64,000 bases of DNA from Kineothrix sp. IPX-CK. GTDB taxonomy: Bacteria > Bacillota > Clostridia > Lachnospirales > Lachnospiraceae. The stretch covers positions 4,340,001 through 4,404,000 of the forward strand of contig NZ_CP146256.1 of the NCBI RefSeq assembly GCF_039134705.1, given 5' to 3'. The position numbers and the translations under genes were made by a program. Below, piece after piece: positions 53,609 to 62,573 of this stretch. Position 1 is the stretch's first letter. Every line of letters starts with the position of its first letter. The notes beneath the pieces were generated by a model that saw only the letters and a list, made by a program, of their open reading frames with translations, ran no database searches and was not told the DNA's origin.

Positions 53609-54541
53609 TTAATGCCAGTTTTTATCACTATCCTGCCGTTTTCTCCGATATTCGATAGGAGTATATCCCATCTTCTCCCGGAACACTCTTCCAAAATAGC
53701 TGCTGCTTCCCATGCCGCAGGCATTTCCTATCGAAGTAACAGATTCCTTGCTGCCTGCCAGCAAATTACATGCTGCTTGCAATCTATAATCATTAAGATA
53801 TTCTACCGGGGTCATTCTCATATTCTCCTTGAAGGAGCGGAAACATTCCCGTTCACTGATAAATGCAGCATCCGCAATTTCCTTTACCGAGATTTTTTCA
53901 TCATAGTGCTCGTGAATGAAAATAAGCATCATTTTGAGCTTTTCATCCGTTTTTCCATGTCGCAGGGATTTACCTCGTTTTTCATGCTGTGTCTTTTCTA
54001 ATATTTCCAGGAGGCGATACCAAATTCCCGATAACAGCTCATTTAATTTTATTTCATAGGCGAATTCTTCCTCTCCTATTTCAAAGGATTTCCTTATTTT
54101 CTCCAGAATCTCTCTATGCTCCTCCTGCTGCGGACAGAATTTCAGGACTTCAATTGACGGAGAGGCTGTAAGCGGCCTGATATACTTTTGCTCCATCAAA
54201 CTCCCCGGTCTTCCTCCAATAAGAGAAACGTCAAAAATATGCACTTTTTGAATCGTTTTCTCCTCTCCCTCGGGCTGCTTTGTCATATGCAGGATATTAG
54301 AATTGATAAGCCCTCCGCTTCCGGCTGGAAAGATGGTCCTCCCGTCCGGCGTATGATATTCAAGGCTCCCCCTCTCAATGTAAAATAACTCCACTTCTTT
54401 ATGCCAATGCCAGGGTACCTGACTACGTATATCTTTATTGAATTCAACATATGAAGCAAGATGCGGAAAACCGAATGGCATCTCCGGCAACGCTTCTTCT
54501 TTACTGCCTTTTATAAACTGAATGTTCTCAATTACCCGCAA
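53609..54541 (-). CDS. AraC-family regulator with N-terminal cupin
   Basis: The 310-residue protein has an N-terminal cupin-like ligand domain (VPWHWHKEVELFYIERGSLEYHT) and a C-terminal AraC pair (SVKEIADAAFISERECFRSF, SVTSIGNACGMGSSSYFGRVF). The preferred start is TTG 54541, 7 bases after AAAGGAGG; ATG 54577 has no ribosome site and translating from it would run through this one. The type is common for sugar-responsive activators, but no transporter is beside it. A palindromic repeat lies upstream, between it and the divergent LysM gene. Confidence 0.9.
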   Translation of the reverse strand: MRVIENIQFIKGSKEEALPEMPFGFPHLASYVEFNKDIRSQVPWHWHKEVELFYIERGSLEYHTPDGRTIFPAGSGGLINSNILHMTKQPEGEEKTIQKVHIFDVSLIGGRPGSLMEQKYIRPLTASPSIEVLKFCPQQEEHREILEKIRKSFEIGEEEFAYEIKLNELLSGIWYRLLEILEKTQHEKRGKSLRHGKTDEKLKMMLIFIHEHYDEKISVKEIADAAFISERECFRSFKENMRMTPVEYLNDYRLQAACNLLAGSKESVTSIGNACGMGSSSYFGRVFREKMGYTPIEYRRKRQDSDKNWH

Positions 54542-54616
54542 GCTGCCGCCTCCTTTTTTTAAAGCCGTCGCTGTCATATCCAGTATAGCATACCCCTTAT
54601 TTCATTTAAACAATTT

Positions 54617-54672
54617 TACCATCGTTTGACAAGATCTTATACGACCGTGTGTGACCTTGTCAAACGATGGTA
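54617..54672. repeat. 56-bp TA-flanked palindrome, copy 2
   Basis: This is the second copy of the element at 4379-4434, with three base differences. Its arms TACCATCGTTTGACAAGATC and GACCTTGTCAAACGATGGTA pair except for one position. It is bounded by TA on both sides and has no T-run, so it is not a normal terminator. Confidence 0.8.
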
Positions 54673-54773
54673 TCTTGTCTTAATACTTTTACTACTGCTA
54701 TATACCAAAAGTCACAGGTGGCAAAGAAGACACCAGAGCATATGATACTAATAAATGAAAAGGAGATTTTTCC

Positions 54774-55526
54774 ATGAATTGTCTTCAAAAGGTACAATAT
54801 ACAATTCGCAGGGGTGATAATCTATATCAGCTTTCCCGCTATTTCCAGACTACGGTACAAGAGATTCTCGCTCTGAATCCGGGCATCGACCCGTATAACC
54901 TTCAAATAGGAAGAAGCATTATCATTTGCCCCGGCGAACAGTTTGTCTCACAAGCATTCCCTTCAGATCCCCCTGCCTGCCCCAACACTTCCATGCAGTT
55001 CAACCTCCTTGGCGATATGCGTGAAGCGTGGATACAGCACATATACTGGACACGCCTGCTACTCATCAGCATTGCGAACAGGCTGGCGGATCAAGGCGCT
55101 ACTACGGCCCGCCTCCTTGAGAATCCGGCGGATATCGCAGCTATATTCGCAAACTTCTATTCTCCGGCTACCGCAGGTACTATCGAACAGCTTTTGACCG
55201 AACATCTAACGATCGGATCCGATTTGATTACAGCCTTGCGCGACGATCAGACTGCGGAGGCAGAGGCACTTACCCGTAGATGGTATCAGAACGCGGACCA
55301 GCTTGCGGAAGCACTTAGCAGCATCAATCCTTTTTACAATATCGATGAAGTTCAAAGAATGCTTTACGACCATCTGGACCTGACTACACAAGAAGTTGAG
55401 GCCCGGCTCGCAAACGATTTCGAGGTCGATATTGCCGCATTCAACCGCGTAGAGCAGGAAGCCTTGTCCATGGCTGATTATTTTTCTTCAGGAATTATGC
55501 GCCAGTTTCCTCAGCAATTTATGTAA
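54774..55526 (+). CDS. LysM-domain protein with helical C-terminal domain
   Basis: The 250-residue protein opens with one LysM domain (YTIRRGDNLYQLSRYFQTTVQEIL, ending IGRSIIICPG at about residue 54), which binds peptidoglycan or chitin-like glycans. Residues about 75-250 form a helical region starting MQFNLLGDMREAWIQHIYWTRLLL. No signal peptide is present, so it may be spore-associated or exported in another way, as for some sporulation LysM proteins. The ATG follows AAGGAGA. It is a single gene with a downstream terminator. Confidence 0.85.
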   Translation: MNCLQKVQYTIRRGDNLYQLSRYFQTTVQEILALNPGIDPYNLQIGRSIIICPGEQFVSQAFPSDPPACPNTSMQFNLLGDMREAWIQHIYWTRLLLISIANRLADQGATTARLLENPADIAAIFANFYSPATAGTIEQLLTEHLTIGSDLITALRDDQTAEAEALTRRWYQNADQLAEALSSINPFYNIDEVQRMLYDHLDLTTQEVEARLANDFEVDIAAFNRVEQEALSMADYFSSGIMRQFPQQFM

Positions 55527-55566
55527 AGCAAGACAAATAATCACAGAACTCTGGTACCACGTTAAA

Positions 55567-55621
55567 CTGACCTCTATAAATTAGTCCCAAATGATCTAAT
55601 TAATAAGAGGTCAGCTTTTTA
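55567..55621 (+). terminator. Terminator after the LysM gene
   Basis: CTGACCTCT (55567-55575) pairs with AGAGGTCAG (55606-55614), with a further A/T-rich inner stem, followed by CTTTTTATTATTT on the plus strand. Confidence 0.85.
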
Positions 55622-55679
55622 TTATTTCGTATTGTTTTATTTTATATCCCCTGTGTGTGGCCTCACGGCACACAGCAAC

Positions 55680-56486
55680 TTATCGACTCTGAAATGATTG
55701 ACCCCGCACGCCATAAGGAAGGCACACGGGCACTCCCAAAATAGGGTGACGGATTACCTCTGCTTCTACGTTAAACACCTCTCGCAGCGTAGATGGTATG
55801 ATGACATCCTCAGGTGCACCAAAGCTATGCTTTTCTCCATCCTTGATTGCAATCAGGTAATCAGAAAACATGATGGCGTGATTCAGGTCATGAAGAACCA
55901 TTACAATGGTTACACCTTGTTCCGAATTCAATTTTCTAAGCAACTGCAGGATTTCCAACTGATGGGATATATCCAGATAAGTGGTGGGTTCGTCCAGAAA
56001 CAGGGTGTTTGTTTTCTGAGCCAGTGCCATAGCTATCCAAGCCCGCTGCCGCTGCCCACCGGAGAGCTGGTCCATTTCCCGCCCGGCAAGTTCCGTCATA
56101 CCTGTGCTTGATAATGCCCAAGATATAATTTCCCTGTCTTTTGCAGTCAGTCCCGCCAGTTTACTGTGATAAGGAAAGCGTCCGTATTCCACAAGTTCGC
56201 TTACGGTAATGCCGATGGGTGTCTGTGCCCCCTGAGGCAGAAGCGCCAGCTTCTGTGCCACTGATTTGGTGGGCATGCTGTGGATGGATTGGCCTTCCAG
56301 ACAAACAATACCTGCGGTTGGCGCAATCAATCGTGACATGGTTTTTAATAACGTGGATTTACCTGATCCGTTGGAACCGATCAGGGTAGTAATCTTTCCG
56401 GAGGGTATCTCCAAGTCAATGTCATGGAACACCGGAATATCATTATAACCGGCAGATAACTTATCTACCGTAATACTGGATTTCAC
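55680..56486 (-). CDS. Iron-siderophore ABC transporter ATPase (FepC/FhuC type)
   Basis: The 268-residue ATPase has Walker A GSNGSGKST, the FhuC-type segment LALLPQG, signature QLSGGQRQRAWIAMAL and Walker B NTLFLDEPTTYLD. It energises the two FecCD permeases encoded directly upstream, 13 bases away. It is the last gene of the SBP-permease-permease-ATPase operon for ferric siderophore uptake. Confidence 0.95.
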   Translation of the reverse strand: MKSSITVDKLSAGYNDIPVFHDIDLEIPSGKITTLIGSNGSGKSTLLKTMSRLIAPTAGIVCLEGQSIHSMPTKSVAQKLALLPQGAQTPIGITVSELVEYGRFPYHSKLAGLTAKDREIISWALSSTGMTELAGREMDQLSGGQRQRAWIAMALAQKTNTLFLDEPTTYLDISHQLEILQLLRKLNSEQGVTIVMVLHDLNHAIMFSDYLIAIKDGEKHSFGAPEDVIIPSTLREVFNVEAEVIRHPILGVPVCLPYGVRGQSFQSR

Positions 56487-56498
56487 TCTTTCTACCTC

Positions 56499-57497
56499 CT
56501 ATGTCTGTCTGCGAAGCAAGTAAAGAAAATACGGTGCGGCCAAAACAGAAATAACAATTCCCACCGGTATTTCAATGGGCTGGAACATCGAGCGCCCCAT
56601 GGTATCCGAAAGCAGCAGGAGCAATCCTCCCATCAGCATGGTAACAGGCATGAGCAGATGATGTCGTCCGCCCACAAATTTTCGTGCCATATGAGGGGCC
56701 ACCAACCCCACAAATCCAATTCCGCCACTGACGGAAATGCAGCTGGAGGCCAGTGCCACCGCAGAAATCAGCAGGATTCTCCGTTCCCGCTCTACCCGGA
56801 CTCCCAACCCAAGGGAAGTGTCTTCTCCAAGCAGAAGCAAGTCCAAAATTTTTGATTTCGTAAGAAGCAGAGGAATGAGAATCAGCAGGTAAGGCAGCAA
56901 TGCTTTGACCTGATGCCAGCCGGTTCCCCAAATGTTTCCCGCCAGCCATCTGGCCACCAGTTGATAGCTGCTGTTTTCCATATCAGAAGCCATGATTAAC
57001 ATTAAGGCGGAAAAACCTGCCGACATGCCTATACCACCCAACAACAAATATGGCGGACGTAGTTTCCCGTTTCGTTTGGAAAAGATATATAGCACAGCCG
57101 TCACCAAAAGCCCCCCTGCCATGGCAAACATCGGCTGATAGAACACGGAGCTCACATGCAAAGAAGGAAATAATGTCAAAAACAGCATCACAGCAAAACC
57201 TGCTCCCGCATTGATACCAAGGATTCCGGGATCAGCCAGCGGATTTTCCGTTACGGCCTGCAAAATACAGCCGGATAAAGCAAGTCCCACTCCGCACAGA
57301 ATAGAAAGCAGAATGCGCGGCAGCCGGATTTGCAACAATACTACAGAGGCTTCCGCATCCTCCGGATGAAGCAGGCTGAGCACTACCTGAGAATACGGAA
57401 TAGCTGCATACCCACTGTTAAGCGACAATAGAACAGCAGCCATCAGGGCCGCCAAAAGAAGCCATGGCACAAGCTTTCGTCTTCTTTTGTTTTTCAT
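56499..57497 (-). CDS. Iron-siderophore ABC transporter permease (FecCD family, second)
   Basis: The 332-residue permease has about nine or ten membrane segments and FecCD features (LRLPRILLSILCGVGLALSG-like start, ENPLADPGILGINAGAGFAV, GGIGFVGLVAPHMARKFVG). It overlaps the end of the first permease gene by 4 bases (ATGA), so the two are translationally coupled. They form a heterodimeric channel like FecC/FecD. Confidence 0.95.
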   Translation of the reverse strand: MKNKRRRKLVPWLLLAALMAAVLLSLNSGYAAIPYSQVVLSLLHPEDAEASVVLLQIRLPRILLSILCGVGLALSGCILQAVTENPLADPGILGINAGAGFAVMLFLTLFPSLHVSSVFYQPMFAMAGGLLVTAVLYIFSKRNGKLRPPYLLLGGIGMSAGFSALMLIMASDMENSSYQLVARWLAGNIWGTGWHQVKALLPYLLILIPLLLTKSKILDLLLLGEDTSLGLGVRVERERRILLISAVALASSCISVSGGIGFVGLVAPHMARKFVGGRHHLLMPVTMLMGGLLLLLSDTMGRSMFQPIEIPVGIVISVLAAPYFLYLLRRQT

Positions 57498-58513
57498 AAA
57501 ACTGCTCCTTTCTTCTGCCAGGTCAAGGCCATAAAGACCGGGACACCAATAGCCGACACAAGAGCTCCCACCGGTGTATCAAAAGGAGCGTTGATACAGC
57601 GAGCCGCAATATCTGCCAGCACCAACAGAATTGCCCCCGTCAGGGCAGATACCGGCAATAATCTCCGATAATCCCCTCCCACGGCAAAACGGGCAACGTG
57701 AGGAACGATCAATCCTAAAAATGAAATTCCGCCCACAAGTGATACGCTTGCTCCCGCCAAAATTAAAACGACAACAATTCCCGTCAAACGCAACGACAAT
57801 ACATTGATACCAAGTCCCTCCGCACTCTCTTCTCCCAAAGCCAGTACCGACAACCGCCCCGCAAGTAAGAGGCTGAAAAATCCAGCGCAGGCAATCCATG
57901 GTACGGTCAAGGTTAAACTCTTCCAAGTAATTCCGGATAGACTTCCCGCCGTCCAAAACGACAGTGCCTTTGAGAGTCCGAAGGTAAGAGATATTCCCTG
58001 ACTCAGTGCGGTAAGCAGTGCAGAAACCGCACTGCCTGCCAGAATGAGATGGATTGTTCCGGATTTTTGTCTGCCCATTCCCATCCCATATACCATGGCA
58101 ACCGCTAGCGCCGCTCCAAGAAAGGCCGCAAACATCGTGCCTAAGGTGCTGAGAGAGGGGAATAAAACCGCCGTCAGAGCAACAAGAAATCCCGCTCCCG
58201 CATTAACCCCCAACAGACCGGCATCAGCAAGAGGATTGCGTGTGACCCCCTGCATCACTCCCCCGGCAAGGGCAAAAGCCGCCCCGGTAAAACAGGCGGC
58301 CAGTACTCTGGGCATACGCATCTGAAGCATGATGCTCCCGATTTCCGAAGTCACTTCTGGATGAAGCAACGTGTAAATCAATATCTTGAAACTTCCTCCC
58401 GCCACCCCTATGCTGGCGGAAATCAGGATAGACAGCAATAGTACCGCTGTCAACAGTACCAGCAGCAATCGGTAAGCTGTATTTGTTCTGCTCCATTGTA
58501 TGAGAAAGCACAT
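57494..58513 (-). CDS. Iron-siderophore ABC transporter permease (FecCD family, first)
   Basis: The 339-residue FecCD permease has TRNPLADAGLLGVNAGAGFLV and GGISFLGLIVPHVARFAVG, the paired motifs of the family. ATG 58513 is preferred: GGGAGGGG lies about 11 bases upstream, whereas ATG 58561 has no ribosome site and would overlap the binding-protein gene. Confidence 0.93.
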   Translation of the reverse strand: MCFLIQWSRTNTAYRLLLVLLTAVLLLSILISASIGVAGGSFKILIYTLLHPEVTSEIGSIMLQMRMPRVLAACFTGAAFALAGGVMQGVTRNPLADAGLLGVNAGAGFLVALTAVLFPSLSTLGTMFAAFLGAALAVAMVYGMGMGRQKSGTIHLILAGSAVSALLTALSQGISLTFGLSKALSFWTAGSLSGITWKSLTLTVPWIACAGFFSLLLAGRLSVLALGEESAEGLGINVLSLRLTGIVVVLILAGASVSLVGGISFLGLIVPHVARFAVGGDYRRLLPVSALTGAILLVLADIAARCINAPFDTPVGALVSAIGVPVFMALTWQKKGAVL

Positions 58514-58550
58514 AGAGCTTTCATCCCCTCCCTGATTCTTCAGTTTTTTC

Positions 58551-59513
58551 TTACTCGACATTAGTGTGGTTTATAATGGCATTTGCCAGTTTTTCCATAT
58601 ATAACAGCTTTCCGTTAGCAGTGTACGCCATATCGTATTGCAGATTGTTTTCGCCAAGATATACATTTCCGGACTGCACCGCCTTTAGATTCTGCCAGAC
58701 GGGGCTCTCCTGCGTTTCCCCAACCTCGCCGTCATCACTGAAAAAGAAGATATGGTCCGCGTCAATCTTTGAGAAGTATTCCGCGTCAACCACTTCCCCC
58801 CATACATCTTCCGGAACACCGGAGGAGGGTTGTACTTCCAGTTCATCGTAAATAATCTCGCCGGGGCCGCCGGTCCGGTAAACATAATAGGAACCGAAAT
58901 GCACGGAATTAGCTTCAATAACGGCAAACGTTTCATCGCCCACCACTTTCTTAATATCTTCTGCCAACCCTGCTGCTTTTGCATCATAATCTTTCAGCCA
59001 GCTATCCACAACATCCTCTTTGCCAAACCATCCGCCCAATTGCTGAAAACGTCCCTTCCAGTTGACATAACTAATATCATCATCAATCATAACAGTAGGT
59101 GCAATGGCCTTAAGCTGCTCATAGACCTTGTCATGACGGATATTCATAATAATCAGATCCGGCTGAAGCTCCGCTATCTTCTCAATATTTAAATCCCCGA
59201 CTGCTCCTGAATAGTTTCCTACCGTTTCAATACTGTTTTCGCTAAAATAGTCCTGAAGGTATTCCGGTACCGTTATCCCATCGAACATACTGGTGTTGGC
59301 GGACGCAACAAACGGCATTCCAAGAATAATCAGCTCATCGGCCGAACCGGAAACATCCACAATACGCTGAGGACTGGCCGGGATTTCCACAGAGCCCTTC
59401 ATATCTTCCACTGTAATTGTATCCGAATCTTGTGAGTTATTTGCCGTAGACGAGCACGCACTCAGTGCCATGGCAAGTATTAAACAAAACGGAATAATTA
59501 ACTTTTTTTTCAC
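58551..59513 (-). CDS. Iron-siderophore-binding lipoprotein (FecB/FhuD type)
   Basis: The 320-residue lipoprotein (lipobox ALSAC, Cys20) has a helical-backbone (type III) binding domain: RIVDVSGSADELIILGMPFV, IEKIAELQPDLIIMNIRHDK, HIFFFSDDGEV. This is the fold used for ferric siderophores. It starts at GTG 59513, 7 bases after GAGGAGG; the TTG 21 bases upstream that would extend it lies before the ribosome site. It is the first gene of the iron operon and lies behind a GTTAG-N6-CTAAC site shared with the divergent regulator. Confidence 0.93.
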   Translation of the reverse strand: MKKKLIIPFCLILAMALSACSSTANNSQDSDTITVEDMKGSVEIPASPQRIVDVSGSADELIILGMPFVASANTSMFDGITVPEYLQDYFSENSIETVGNYSGAVGDLNIEKIAELQPDLIIMNIRHDKVYEQLKAIAPTVMIDDDISYVNWKGRFQQLGGWFGKEDVVDSWLKDYDAKAAGLAEDIKKVVGDETFAVIEANSVHFGSYYVYRTGGPGEIIYDELEVQPSSGVPEDVWGEVVDAEYFSKIDADHIFFFSDDGEVGETQESPVWQNLKAVQSGNVYLGENNLQYDMAYTANGKLLYMEKLANAIINHTNVE

Positions 59514-59545
59514 TTTAAATCCTCCTCTTGTCAATCGATGGTATT

Positions 59546-59561
59546 GTTAGAAGCGACTAAC
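59546..59561. promoter_or_regulatory. Iron-locus operator, siderophore side
   Basis: GTTAG-AAGCGA-CTAAC is a 16-bp inverted repeat 33 bases upstream of the binding-protein start codon. Its arms are identical to those of the site in the divergent araC-type promoter. Confidence 0.7.
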
Positions 59562-59650
59562 CTTAAACAGCATACAGAAAATCTCCTCATCTTTCTGCTC
59601 CTGGACGGATTTTTTCTGCTCCCTCACGGAGCCTCTTTGAGAAGAAGCTA

Positions 59651-59679
59651 TTGACTAGTTAGTTTTGACTAACTATAAT
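59651..59679 (+). promoter_or_regulatory. Promoter of the PchR-like regulator gene
   Basis: TTGACT (59651-59656), 17 bases, TATAAT (59674-59679), with the second GTTAG-N6-CTAAC operator in the spacer. Confidence 0.8.
59658..59673. promoter_or_regulatory. Iron-locus operator, regulator side
   Basis: GTTAG-TTTTGA-CTAAC fills the spacer of the regulator promoter, so binding there would repress it. Its centre is 112 bp from that of the operator on the siderophore side. Confidence 0.7.
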
Positions 59680-59757
59680 AGAACTAAATCGCAGGTTCTA
59701 TTCTACTCTCAGAAGGACTCCATTTGCGAAATACATAAGAAATTAGGTATTGATAAC

Positions 59758-60642
59758 ATGTCATATTTACCGTTACAGTTTGAAGATTCAGAGATATTTC
59801 CTCAAAAAATAATCAGTATACGTCCGGATGTACATATCATGCTTTCCTCCGGAACTTTCTCAAAAGGAACAAAACGGGAATCGGGAACTACATCTCCGGT
59901 TTTTGAATTAAGCTACAGCCGAAAGAATATCATGCGCGGAGAGGTAAATCATCAGCATGTGGAATTACAGCCGGGGCATACCTCCTTAGGGTTTTTGGGA
60001 GAGGCAACCGGTCATTCAGAATACCAAAGCGGCGAAGAAGTTCAGTTGTACTCCATTTGGGTAAGTCCTGGTGCTTTTAACGGATTCTGTGAAGATGTGG
60101 GCGGCAGAAGCAATGTGGATTTTGCTTCTTTTCAAAAAGGCGCCTATTACCACTGCGATTTTAGAAGTGATGCGAGGGAAGAGAGCATAAAAAAAAGAGT
60201 AGAAGCCTGCTTTGACAAAAAGTCCGGCCACTTAGACCGGCTTCTTGTGGAAAGCTGTATTCTGGAATTACTATCTATTAATCTGGAAAAGCTGCTTTGT
60301 ACGAACGAGCAACACTATAATCTGACCAGAACGGATATCGAACGGTTGATGCATGCGCGTGAGATATTATTAAATCGTCTGGATTCTCCTCCTTCTTTGC
60401 TGGAACTGTCCCGTATTATCCAAATGAACGATTGCAAGCTAAAGCGGTCCTTTAAACAGTATTTCGGATCGACAGTCTATGGTTTTATTCGGGACCAGCG
60501 GTTGGAAAATGCTTTCTCGTTGCTTGAACAGGGGAAACACAATGTAAGTGAGACTGCCTTTGCTGTGGGGTATACAAACGTAAGCCACTTTTCCCAGGCA
60601 TTTCAAAGAAAGTTTGGCATTACTCCGGGCACTATGATTTAA
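59758..60642 (+). CDS. AraC-family regulator of the siderophore importer (PchR-like)
   Basis: The product (294 residues from ATG 59758) has an N-terminal ligand domain of the PchR type (ISIRPDVHIMLSSGTF, ELSYSRKNIMRGEVN, WVSPGAFNGFCEDV). A C-terminal AraC pair follows (SLLELSRIIQMNDCKLKRSF, NVSETAFAVGYTNVSHFSQAF). PchR-class proteins activate siderophore uptake genes when the siderophore is bound. The start is uncertain: the frame is open upstream to 59665, but that would place the start codon inside the promoter. AGGT lies 10 bases before ATG 59758. Confidence 0.88.
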   Translation: MSYLPLQFEDSEIFPQKIISIRPDVHIMLSSGTFSKGTKRESGTTSPVFELSYSRKNIMRGEVNHQHVELQPGHTSLGFLGEATGHSEYQSGEEVQLYSIWVSPGAFNGFCEDVGGRSNVDFASFQKGAYYHCDFRSDAREESIKKRVEACFDKKSGHLDRLLVESCILELLSINLEKLLCTNEQHYNLTRTDIERLMHAREILLNRLDSPPSLLELSRIIQMNDCKLKRSFKQYFGSTVYGFIRDQRLENAFSLLEQGKHNVSETAFAVGYTNVSHFSQAFQRKFGITPGTMI

Positions 60643-60847
60643 ATCCGTCAAATTACCCCTTCATATGATTCCATTCATATTTCCAGACCATTGCCGGTTT
60701 GTTCCAGATTGTTGAGCGTCAGCTCCTGCGCTGTCCCAAATGTGGGACTTCCATGTTGGTTTAGCTTCCTCTAATGTCAAACAGTGCAGACCGAACCATA
60801 AAGTCAAAATCCGGCTTATGAAACGGGTTTTCAATTGTTTCGTCAAA

Positions 60848-61483
60848 TCATTGTGCGTTTACAAATTTATACATTGCATCAAAAATGATAAAAACTGATG
60901 TAGCCCCGGCATCCTGATAGCCTATGGCCCTTTCCATTAATGATTTTGCGCGCCCAAATTTAGCAATATAGTCTTTTGTATTTTCTACACCCTGATATGC
61001 CCCATCTTTTGCAGCTTCCAGAAGAATTGCCAAATCTTCTTTCTCTCCCTTCTCCAACGCCAATACTGCCGGTTCCAGTGCATCTATCATGGTCTTATCG
61101 CCAACCTGTGCCTTTCCTCTTTCCTTGATAGCTTCAAGAGAACCTCTCATGATCTTTGCCATACTATCACCGTCTAATTCTGTAATAGTTTCTAATCCTT
61201 TTATTCCTCCCAAGAACATAGATCCAAAGATAACACCGGAAGCTCCTCCCATGGAATTTAACATGGCCATTCCTGTCGTTTTAAATACAGAATTCACATC
61301 CTGAAAGGGTCTCTTTTCCTCTAATGCAGACTTCGCCTTTTCCATTCCACCGGACATGCCGATTCCATGGTCTCCATCCCCAATTTTACTGTCAATTTCT
61401 GTCAGATAAGGCTTATTTTTAATTATCTCGTCACAAGCCCGGATTATCATATCCGTTGTTTGTTCTACTGTCAATACTTTCAT
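60848..61483 (-). CDS. dhaL: Dihydroxyacetone kinase subunit DhaL
   Basis: The 211-residue helical protein has the DhaL nucleotide/Mg motif KIGDGDHGIGMSGG near residues 30-43 and the later SMGGASGVIFGSMF segment. DhaL carries the ADP/ATP that phosphorylates the ketose bound to DhaK. ATG 61483 follows AGGAGATCAGG and lies 2 bases after the dhaK stop. It is the last gene of the cluster. In the window no DhaM phosphotransferase subunit is present. Confidence 0.94.
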   Translation of the reverse strand: MKVLTVEQTTDMIIRACDEIIKNKPYLTEIDSKIGDGDHGIGMSGGMEKAKSALEEKRPFQDVNSVFKTTGMAMLNSMGGASGVIFGSMFLGGIKGLETITELDGDSMAKIMRGSLEAIKERGKAQVGDKTMIDALEPAVLALEKGEKEDLAILLEAAKDGAYQGVENTKDYIAKFGRAKSLMERAIGYQDAGATSVFIIFDAMYKFVNAQ

Positions 61484-61485
61484 AA

Positions 61486-62490
61486 TTACCTGATCTCCTC
61501 TCTGGCATAATAGGGTGAAAAGCATTCTGTATCGTAATACTTCTTCAGCTCATCGTCCAATTTTAAAATTGTAATGGAAAATCCGCCCATTTCCTGACAA
61601 GTACAAAAGTTTTTAATTTCTGAATCATGAACAACCACTTTGTCTTTTTCCAGATGTTTTGCCAATTCATTATATACAATATTTAGTTCTAAAAGAGTCG
61701 TGGAACCCAGGCCGTTTACCAAAATAGCTACTTCGTCATTTTCCTTAATATCCATTTCTGCTTTTAATTCTCTATACATTCTGTCAACCAGTTCGCTTGC
61801 CGGTTTCATGGTTGTTCTTTCAATTCCCTGCTCCCCATGTAATCCCATCCCAAATTCAATTTCATTTTCCCCCAGTTCAAAGGTTGGTTTATCCAGTCCC
61901 GGAATCGAACCCGGCGAGGTAGCCAAACCAATGGTATTAATATTATCTCTGGCTTTTTCAGTAATCCTTAGTACTTCTTCTAATTCAAGACCTGCATCAC
62001 ATGCTGCGCCAGCCACCTTGATCACATAAATATCTCCGGCTATTCCCCGCCTGTCTTCTATTCTCTCTTTCGGTGCCGATGCACAGTCATCCCATACCCT
62101 TACATGAGCAGTTTTTATATCATCAAATTCGCATAATTCTTCCGCCATATCGAAGTTCAGGTTATCTCCGGAATAACATCCATATATAAACAGCACACCC
62201 TTTTCTTCATGAACTGCCTTTGCGGTTTCTAATATTAGCTGGGGATTAGGAGAAGCAAAGATATTACCGCAGGCAACTGCGTCTGCCAATCCCCTTCCTG
62301 CAAATCCCGAAAATAAAGGTTCATGTCCGCTTCCTCCGCCTATGACAAGAGCAACCTTGTTTTTACGTCTCCCTTTATACATAAAAGCATTGTGTCCCGG
62401 AATCTGTTCATAATAACGATTATATGCCTTTACATATCCCGAAAGCATTTCTTCTACTACATTGGAGTCTCTATTTAAAATTTTCTTCAT
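61486..62490 (-). CDS. dhaK: Dihydroxyacetone kinase subunit DhaK
   Basis: The 334-residue protein has the DhaK substrate-site features GGGSGHEPLFSGFAGRGL near residues 51-68 and the His in GLHGEQG, which forms the covalent hemiaminal with the ketose. ATG 62490 follows AAAGG by 10 bases. Dha kinases phosphorylate dihydroxyacetone, but homologues in clusters with epimerases and isomerases act on tetruloses such as erythrulose. The neighbouring SIS and TIM-barrel genes favour such a relative. Confidence 0.93.
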   Translation of the reverse strand: MKKILNRDSNVVEEMLSGYVKAYNRYYEQIPGHNAFMYKGRRKNKVALVIGGGSGHEPLFSGFAGRGLADAVACGNIFASPNPQLILETAKAVHEEKGVLFIYGCYSGDNLNFDMAEELCEFDDIKTAHVRVWDDCASAPKERIEDRRGIAGDIYVIKVAGAACDAGLELEEVLRITEKARDNINTIGLATSPGSIPGLDKPTFELGENEIEFGMGLHGEQGIERTTMKPASELVDRMYRELKAEMDIKENDEVAILVNGLGSTTLLELNIVYNELAKHLEKDKVVVHDSEIKNFCTCQEMGGFSITILKLDDELKKYYDTECFSPYYAREEIR

Positions 62491-62573
62491 TTCTGCCAAC
62501 CTTTCTATCACTTTGCAATCAGTTTTCTTATGAATCACTGTATTTCATTTCCAACTCATTAATTTTATCTACT

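Noticed and set aside
59665..59757. N-terminal extension of the PchR-like regulator from TTG 59665
   Set aside because: The start codon would lie between the -35 and -10 of the only good promoter, upstream of the transcription start.
60661..60846. 61-codon minus-strand frame after dhaL
   Set aside because: No ribosome site, no recognisable domain and unusual composition; it could be a remnant but nothing supports a gene.
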